DNA of 10,877 bases. Source: DATAFT01 sp035544635 (GTDB lineage: Bacteria; Acidobacteriota; Thermoanaerobaculia; Multivoradales; Multivoraceae). Where the stretch lies: positions 1 to 10,877 of the forward strand of contig DATKDQ010000323.1 in the NCBI GenBank assembly GCA_035544635.1, written 5' to 3'. This document shows positions 6,498-10,877 of this stretch, one piece after another. The notes below the pieces were generated by a model, which was not told the origin of the DNA, ran no database searches, and saw only the letters and a program-made list of their open reading frames with translations. The position numbers were made by a program, and so were the translations under genes. Each line of letters begins with the position of its first letter. Position 1 is the first letter of the stretch.

Positions 6498-7519
6498 GGC
6501 AGAGCCCGCAGCCGAGTCCCGAGCAGCAACGTCTCGAGCAGCAGCAGTACCGACGCCGCGGTCACCGGCAGGGGATAGCGGTCCTCGTACTCGACGTGCG
6601 ACAGGGTGGTGATCTCGGTGCGCTCCAGCCGGTCGATCTCGTCGTAGATCCGGCGCAGGGCATCGCGATCCTCGGCGCGGTAGAAGGCGCCCCCGGTCGC
6701 CTGCGCGACCGAGCGCAGCTGCGCCTCGTCGATCTCCACGTCCTGGTACACGATCCGCGGCCCGAAGGCCGACTCGACGAGGAACGGCGCCTTGCCTCTG
6801 GCGCCGGCGCCGATGGTGTAGACCTTTACCCCCTGGCTGCGCGCCAGCTCCGCCGCAGTCGCCGGCGCCAGCGTTCCGGCGTTGCTGCGGCCGTCGGTGA
6901 GCAGCACCACCACCTTCGACTTCGCGCGCGACTGGTGCAGGCGCTTGACCGCGGTTCCGAGCGCCGATCCGATCGCGGTGCGGTCGCCAGCGACGCCCAC
7001 CTCGACGTCGTCCAGCAGGTCGAGGAGCACCGCATGATCGAGCGTAAGAGGGCACTGCGTGAACGCATCGTCGCCGAAGACGACCAGGCCGAGGTGATCC
7101 TGCCGGCGCCCTTCTACGAACTCGCGCACCACGTCCTTGGCGACCTCCAGCCGATTGCGCCGCCGATGGATCGGCCGATCCGCGTCGAGGTCGAGCGCCT
7201 GCATGCTCCCCGAGGTGTCCATCACCAGCACGATGTCGATCCCTTCGCTCGACACCGAGGTGAGCTGGTGACCGGTCTGCGGCCGCGTCAGGGCCAGGAT
7301 CACGAGCGCGACCGTGATCCAGCGCAGGGCGCGTGCCGCCCGCCGCAACGCGAGGGTGAAGGACCTCCTGAGCCGCCCGGCGTGCGCCAAGGTCGAGAAG
7401 CGGATCGAGGGATCGAGTCCCCGGCGGCGGCGCCAGCGCGGCAGCAGGATCCAGAGCGCCGCCCAGATCGCGAACAGGGGCGCGAGGAAGGCGAGCAGCC
7501 AGAGATCCGCGAAGGTCAC
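6494..7519 (-). CDS. batA: BatA, VWA-domain membrane protein
   Basis: A 341-residue VWA protein with BatA topology: two N-terminal membrane spans (about 6-27 and 64-78), a large VWA domain (about 94-300) and a C-terminal span (about 317-335). The metal-ion-dependent adhesion site is complete: D101-T-S103-G-S105, T181 in GDRTAIGSAL, and D209 in LTDGRSNAG. The segment FGDDAFTQCPLTLD is typical of the BatA/BatB group. VWA modules of this kind are the usual partners of MoxR AAA+ ATPases. The start is GTG at 7519, in a GTGA overlap with the preceding stop and with GGGAGG four bases upstream. The gene is followed by an ATGA overlap with the BatB-BatC fusion. BatA and BatB are close paralogues; I call this one BatA because it comes first in the operon. 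Confidence 0.9.
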   Translation of the reverse strand: MTFADLWLLAFLAPLFAIWAALWILLPRWRRRRGLDPSIRFSTLAHAGRLRRSFTLALRRAARALRWITVALVILALTRPQTGHQLTSVSSEGIDIVLVMDTSGSMQALDLDADRPIHRRRNRLEVAKDVVREFVEGRRQDHLGLVVFGDDAFTQCPLTLDHAVLLDLLDDVEVGVAGDRTAIGSALGTAVKRLHQSRAKSKVVVLLTDGRSNAGTLAPATAAELARSQGVKVYTIGAGARGKAPFLVESAFGPRIVYQDVEIDEAQLRSVAQATGGAFYRAEDRDALRRIYDEIDRLERTEITTLSHVEYEDRYPLPVTAASVLLLLETLLLGTRLRALP

Positions 7520-8586
7520 GCCGCCTCCCGGACGCCCGCACCCGGCGCTCGAGGCTCCTCGGGACGGGTGTCCTCGACGAAGCGACGCGCCCGGTCCAGG
7601 ATGGCGCTCACCTCCGAGCGGGCAGGCCGGTGGGCCGCGAACTTGACGTGATCCGAGTCGCGCAGGAACTCGCGCAGGCTGGACGCGCCGCCGTCTGGCA
7701 GCTCGAGGCGATCGAGCGCTCCCACGATCTCCTCGGTCGTGAGGTCGGTCGCGTTGAGGCCGAAGCGTCCTTCGACGTACGTCCGCACGATCTCCGAGAG
7801 CGCGAAGTAGAAGCGCCGCACCGCGTCGTCGCCGGAAAGCTCGGTCGCGCCCAGCCGCGCCAGGGCGGCGAGTGCGATCTCGTGGGCCGGCGTCGCGGCT
7901 GGCGCCGGGGCCGGCCGCGCGCGGCGGCGGGCGGCGAGCGCGAGCAACGCGGCGAGCGCCATCACCATCGCGATCGCCGCGGCGAGCAGGGCCCAGGGCG
8001 AACCTCGATCGATCGGCTGGAGCGGCTTGATGTCCCGGATCTCGAGAGCCGCGTCGGCCGCGGCGGGTAGACGCGAGCTCACGGCTACCGCGATCGGCTC
8101 GGTCGAGACGGTGCCCCAGGCTGGCCCGTCGTCGCCGCCGCCGACAGCGCCATCATGAGCCGGACGATGGCGCACGGTGAGAGCCGGCAGCGTCAATGAG
8201 CCGGCGCGCTCCGGGCGCAGCCGGTACCAGCGACGCTCGACCCTCCCATCGCGGACCTCCTCCTCGATCCTGCCCTGATCCACCATGCGAAAGCCGTCGA
8301 ACGACGCCGGGTGGTCGAGCTCGAGCTGGAGCTCCGGATCCGAGCGCACCTCGAGCGTCAGCGTGAGGTCGTCGCCGAAGGCCACGTCGGCGCGATCGAC
8401 CGCGGCGATCGCATCCACCGGCCCCTGGATTCCACGCCCGGCGTCGGGCGCGCCGAAGCACGCGGCGAGCAGGCCGGTCGCGAGCACGGCGGGAGCCGGC
8501 GCGCAAGACATCCGTGCCAGCGCAGCGATGAGAAGCGCCAGCGCGGAGCGCGCCCGGCCCGGCTCCGAGGCCCCTGCGCTCCTCAT
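7516..8586 (-). CDS. BatD-like / DUF4381-like single-span protein, putative lipoprotein
   Basis: A 356-residue protein with an N-terminal lipobox, L40-A-A-C43, after a hydrophobic stretch. It has one Ig-like extracytoplasmic module (about 55-172: FGDDLTLTLEVRSDPEL and WYRLRPERAGSLTLPALTV, like the BatD family), a RDIKPLQP motif before a membrane span (about 197-219), and a cytoplasmic helical domain (about 233-340: RRFYFALSEIVRTYVEGRFG, DLTTEEIV) that resembles the C-terminus of DUF4381 proteins. Such genes commonly sit between DUF58 and the first VWA gene in MoxR operons. A lipid anchor plus a membrane span would tether the periplasmic module at both ends. The start ATG at 8586 forms an ATGA overlap with the DUF58 stop and has AGGGGG six bases upstream. 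An internal ATG (residue 26, nearer the lipobox) is possible but lacks basic residues before the core. The family call is moderate; the function is unknown. Confidence 0.75.
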   Translation of the reverse strand: MRSAGASEPGRARSALALLIAALARMSCAPAPAVLATGLLAACFGAPDAGRGIQGPVDAIAAVDRADVAFGDDLTLTLEVRSDPELQLELDHPASFDGFRMVDQGRIEEEVRDGRVERRWYRLRPERAGSLTLPALTVRHRPAHDGAVGGGDDGPAWGTVSTEPIAVAVSSRLPAAADAALEIRDIKPLQPIDRGSPWALLAAAIAMVMALAALLALAARRRARPAPAPAATPAHEIALAALARLGATELSGDDAVRRFYFALSEIVRTYVEGRFGLNATDLTTEEIVGALDRLELPDGGASSLREFLRDSDHVKFAAHRPARSEVSAILDRARRFVEDTRPEEPRAPGAGVREAA

Positions 8587-9497
8587 CGGCGCCCCCTGCC
8601 GCGACGCCGCTCGCGCGCCCGGAAATAGCGAACGATGGCGTCTACGTACGGCTCGTCGGTCCAGAGCTCGATCTCGCCCACGCCGCAGGAGCGGAAGAGC
8701 TCGGAGCGCAGCGCGCGCTCGCGGCGGCCAATCTCGCGGTAGGTCTCGGTCGCGGCACGGTCGAAGGTATCGAGCAGCAGAACCTCGCCGGTCTCGGCGT
8801 CCTCGAGCTCGACGATGCCGACCGCGGGAAGCTCCGCCTCACGGCGATCGAGCACCGGGATCGCGGTGACGTCGTGACGGCGCGCTGCGACGCGCAGCCG
8901 CTCCTCGAATCCGCCGTCCCAGAAGTCCGACAGCAGGAACGCCACCGCGCGCCGGCGGCTCACCCGACCGAGGAAGTCGAGGGCGGCGGCGAGGTCGGTG
9001 CCGCGGCGCGTCGGCCGCAGCGTGAGGATCGCGCGGATGACGCGCCAGACGTGGCCTCGCCCCTTCTTGGGCGGAATGTAGAGCTCCACGTGGTCCGAGA
9101 ACGCGATCAGGCCGACGCGGTCGTGGCTGCGGGTCGCGGTGTAGGCGAGCAGCGCCGCCACCTCCGCGGCCACCTCGCTCTTGAGCTTGTCGGCGGTGCC
9201 GAAGTCGGTCGACGAGCTGGTATCCACCAGCAGCATCACCGTGAGCTCGCGTTCCTCGCGATGCTGCTTGACGTAGGGGTGATCCATGCGCGCCGTGACA
9301 TTCCAGTCGACGTGACGGAGGTCGTCGCCCGGCTGGTACTCGCGTACCTGCTCGAACTCCATGCCGCGCCCCTTGAACGCGCTCTCGTACTCGCCGGCGA
9401 AGAGATCGGTGACCAGACGTTGGGCGCGGATCTGGATGCCTCGGATCCTGGCGAAGAGCTCCGGCGAGAGAGGTTGGCCGGCAAGCGCTTCGATCAC
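8583..9497 (-). CDS. DUF58 domain protein with VWA-like fold
   Basis: A 304-residue DUF58 protein with no membrane span, so probably cytoplasmic or peripheral. The defining block is present at 43-84: GRGMEFEQVREYQPGDD, then HVDWNVTARM, then YVKQHREERE. A VWA-like part follows, with MIDAS-type residues D92-T-S94-S-S96, T167 in RRGTDLAAAL and D191 in LLSDFWDGG. The tail (from about 293) is Arg-rich. DUF58 genes almost always follow moxR and are thought to be direct partners of the ATPase; the biochemical role is not established. The start is GTG at 9497 in a GTGA overlap with moxR. No clear Shine-Dalgarno precedes it, so re-initiation after moxR is likely. The short, soluble form here differs from the longer DUF58 proteins that carry two N-terminal membrane spans. 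Confidence 0.92.
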   Translation of the reverse strand: MIEALAGQPLSPELFARIRGIQIRAQRLVTDLFAGEYESAFKGRGMEFEQVREYQPGDDLRHVDWNVTARMDHPYVKQHREERELTVMLLVDTSSSTDFGTADKLKSEVAAEVAALLAYTATRSHDRVGLIAFSDHVELYIPPKKGRGHVWRVIRAILTLRPTRRGTDLAAALDFLGRVSRRRAVAFLLSDFWDGGFEERLRVAARRHDVTAIPVLDRREAELPAVGIVELEDAETGEVLLLDTFDRAATETYREIGRRERALRSELFRSCGVGEIELWTDEPYVDAIVRYFRARERRRGRGRR

Positions 9498-10483
9498 GGG
9501 ACGTCCACGGTGTTGAAGACCTCGCGCAGAACATCGTCCGAATCGAGATCCTGCGCTTCCGCTTCGTAGGACAGCAGCACGCGATGGCGCAGCACGTCGG
9601 GTCCTATGGTCTTGACGTCCTGCGGAGTGACGTAGGCGCGCCCTTCCATGAAGGCGTGCACCTTCGCCGCCTGCGCGAGATAGATGGAGGCGCGCGGCGA
9701 GGCTCCGTACTCGATCAGCGTCTCCAGTCTCTCGAGGCGGAACCGCGCGGGCTCGCGGGTCGCGAGCACCACGTCGAGGATGTACTCCTCGACCTTGGGG
9801 TCGAGGTACACCGCATCGGCCACCTCGCGAATCTGCCGGATCTCATCGAGCGAGACCACCGGCGACAGCACCGGCAGGTGGCGCGCCGCCATCCGCCGCA
9901 GGATCTCGACCTCTTCCTCGCGCCGGGGATAGGAGACCTTCACCTTGAGCATGAAGCGGTCGACCTGCGCCTCGGGCAGAGGATAGGTCCCCTCCTGCTC
10001 GATCGGATTCTGCGTGGCGAGCACCAGGAACGGATCGGGCAGCCGGCGCGTCTCGTCGCCGATCGTCACCTGCCGCTCCTGCATCGCCTCGAGCAGCGCG
10101 CTCTGCACCTTTGCGGGGGCGCGGTTGATCTCGTCGGCGAGCAGCAGGTTGGTGAATACCGGGCCTTGCTTGATCTCGAAGCGGCGCTCGCCGGGCCGAT
10201 AGATCTGGGTACCGACGAGATCGGCCGGAAGCAGGTCGGGGGTGAACTGGATGCGTGCGAAACCGGCGTGGACGCTCCAGGCGAGCGCCTTGATCGCAGT
10301 CGTCTTGGCGAGGCCCGGTAGGCCCTCGACCAGCAGGTGACCGTCCGCGATCAGCGCCAGGAGGAGACGATCGATCAGCTCGCGCTGGCCCACCACCAGC
10401 TTGCCGACCTCCTGGCGAACCCGCTCGAGGAGGTGGCCCCGCTCTTCGATCTCGACCCGTAAGGACTCGGTGGCCGTGCTCAC
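9494..10483 (-). CDS. moxR: MoxR-family AAA+ ATPase
   Basis: A 329-residue MoxR ATPase at the usual family length. Seen: Walker A GLPGLAKT (54-61), Walker B LLLADEIN (113-120), sensor 1 in ATQNP (N159), a presumed arginine finger in EAQVDRF (R176), sensor 2 in GASPRAS (R264) and the family segment GTYPLPEAQVDRF. MoxR proteins act as chaperone-like remodellers that work with VWA-domain partners, several of which are encoded just downstream. I chose GTG at 10483 because AGGGAG (10489-10494) lies five bases upstream. The same frame could also start at TTG 10507, eight codons earlier, without a comparable site. It is the first gene of the overlapping Bat operon, with a gap of about 250 bases before it. 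Confidence 0.95.
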   Translation of the reverse strand: MSTATESLRVEIEERGHLLERVRQEVGKLVVGQRELIDRLLLALIADGHLLVEGLPGLAKTTAIKALAWSVHAGFARIQFTPDLLPADLVGTQIYRPGERRFEIKQGPVFTNLLLADEINRAPAKVQSALLEAMQERQVTIGDETRRLPDPFLVLATQNPIEQEGTYPLPEAQVDRFMLKVKVSYPRREEEVEILRRMAARHLPVLSPVVSLDEIRQIREVADAVYLDPKVEEYILDVVLATREPARFRLERLETLIEYGASPRASIYLAQAAKVHAFMEGRAYVTPQDVKTIGPDVLRHRVLLSYEAEAQDLDSDDVLREVFNTVDVP

Positions 10484-10488
10484 TCCGT

Positions 10489-10494
10489 CTCCCT
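10489..10494 (-). promoter_or_regulatory. Ribosome binding site for moxR
   Basis: AGGGAG on the minus strand, five bases before GTG at 10483. It decides this start over the upstream in-frame TTG at 10507. Confidence 0.55.
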
Positions 10495-10677
10495 GCGACG
10501 GCGCCAAAGTGACGCGTCCGCTTTGCTGGAGTTACCCGACGAGGCGCATCGGCGGCGCGATGCCGGCCGGAACGGTTCCAGGATCTCCACATTGAGCAAG
10601 CATCGCGCCAACCGGTCGGATCGATACCGCCTCGCGTCGCGGGCAGCCGCTGGTCGCCAGACCTCGCGCGCGGGCTC
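10495..10677 (-). promoter_or_regulatory. Untranslated region upstream of the Bat operon, presumed promoter region
   Basis: About 180 bases between stem-loop B and the moxR ribosome site carry no convincing coding frame. The one frame that stays open (minus, 10480-10839) is Arg/Ser-rich and lies out of frame over the RNase D-like tail. This is the natural place for the operon promoter, but I see no good -35/-10 pair. An 11-base palindrome GGAACGGTTCC (10569-10579) is the only small symmetric site I noticed. It is short enough to be chance. Confidence 0.35.
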
Positions 10678-10733
10678 GCGTCGCTCCTCCAAAACTTGAC
10701 TCATCTGTAACGATGTTCCGCCAGGAGCGACGC
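10678..10733 (-). repeat. Stem-loop element B: 11-bp perfect stem, loop shared with element A
   Basis: GCGTCGCTCCT (10678-10688) and AGGAGCGACGC (10723-10733) are exact inverted copies around a 34-base loop. Base 10733 is the G of the minus-strand TAG stop of the preceding gene, the same register as element A at 1034. Loop positions 10694-10714 match 995-1015 at 20 of 21 bases, with G/A the only difference, while the stem sequences of A and B are unrelated. It lies upstream of moxR, so it could also mark the boundary between the RNase D-like gene and the Bat operon. No T-tract follows. Confidence 0.7.
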
Positions 10734-10877
10734 TAGACGGCCGAGTCGAGGTAAGAGAGCGCCGGGATCCCGACCACCTCCCGCCGCCAGCCCTCGAGCT
10801 CCGGCGGCAGCTCGCGCGAGCCGCGGCCCGCCACCTCACGCACCAGACGCTCGAGCATCCGTTTGTGGGCGAGCATC
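10733..10877 (-). CDS. C-terminal tail of a gene cut by the window edge, possibly ribonuclease D
   Basis: A minus-strand frame runs from the right edge (first full codon at 10876) to TAG at 10733-10735, giving 47 residues. Nearly every codon ends in G or C, as in the neighbouring genes, which supports real coding. The sequence reads LAHKRMLERLVRE, then a short linker, then LPPELEGWRREVVGIPALSYLD. This resembles the end of the HRDC region of RNase D proteins, with an A-x-K/R-R-x-L-E-x-L-V-R helix followed by a GWRRE-x-x-G motif. RNase D is a 3'-5' exoribonuclease that trims tRNA precursors. The ATG at 10876 is probably internal rather than the start. The coding call is fairly secure; the RNase D identity rests on a short tail only. 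Confidence 0.5.
   Translation of the reverse strand, partial: MLAHKRMLERLVREVAGRGSRELPPELEGWRREVVGIPALSYLDSAV

Noticed and set aside
4587..7541. A 984-codon minus-strand frame as a three-domain protein starting at 7541
   Set aside because: Codons before 6497 overlay batA in a shifted frame and give Arg/Gly/Pro-rich nonsense. ATG at 6497 overlaps the batA stop as ATGA.
10569..10579. Palindrome GGAACGGTTCC upstream of moxR as a regulator operator
   Set aside because: Five-base arms are too short to stand out in a 10-kb GC-rich window, and no second copy or adjacent promoter was found.
898..10735. Shared CGTCTAGCG around the mtaB stop and the RNase D-like stop as a target-site or insertion signal
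   Set aside because: It is only nine bases and largely explained by a TAG stop in GC-rich context. The reductase stop next to element A lacks it.
10480..10839. A 119-codon minus-strand frame upstream of moxR as a small gene
   Set aside because: It is Arg/Ser-rich, has no recognisable domain, overlaps the better-supported RNase D-like tail in another frame, and crosses both stem-loop B and the moxR start region.

Overview
The window is very GC-rich DNA with dense coding, short intergenic gaps and strong G/C preference at third codon positions. The gene content (Bat/MoxR aerotolerance-type operon, putative lipoprotein signals, MtaB, an RNase D-like tail) suggests a Gram-negative bacterium with a large, GC-rich genome, for example a deltaproteobacterial-type lineage (Myxococcota, Desulfobacterota, Binatota) or a similar soil or sediment phylum. 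Nothing in the window fixes the taxon.

Layout. Bases 1-900 (+) are the 3' two thirds of a tRNA methylthiotransferase of the MtaB type. Bases 901-1033 are a convergent intergenic region packed with hairpins. Everything from there to the right edge is on the minus strand. Read in the direction of transcription, from right to left, it holds: the C-terminal tail of a gene that resembles RNase D (10733-10877, cut by the edge); an untranslated stretch; a MoxR AAA+ ATPase; a DUF58 protein; a lipoprotein/one-TM protein that is BatD-like with a DUF4381-like C-terminus; BatA (VWA); a BatB-BatC fusion (VWA plus TPR); BatD; BatE (TPR, two TM, SH3); and, after a 48-base gap, a 3-hydroxyisobutyrate dehydrogenase-family reductase.

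The seven genes from moxR to batE overlap at every junction: five by four bases (GTGA or ATGA) and one by ten bases. They therefore look like one translationally coupled operon. The family-level picture is a MoxR ATPase paired with VWA proteins carrying intact metal-binding (MIDAS) residues, and membrane and periplasmic TPR, Ig-like and SH3 partners. Together these probably form an envelope-associated chaperone or assembly complex, whose exact substrate is unknown. The unusual points are the BatB-BatC gene fusion and a second BatD-like protein placed between DUF58 and BatA.

The least explained signal is a pair of stem-loops, 974-1034 and 10678-10733. Both directly abut the TAG stop codon of a minus-strand gene. 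Their stems are perfect (14 and 11 bp) but unrelated in sequence, while their loops share a 21-base segment with 20 identities in the same orientation. Conserved loop plus different stems at the same position relative to a stop codon suggests a recurring 3'-end RNA element or a small REP/MITE-like repeat family.
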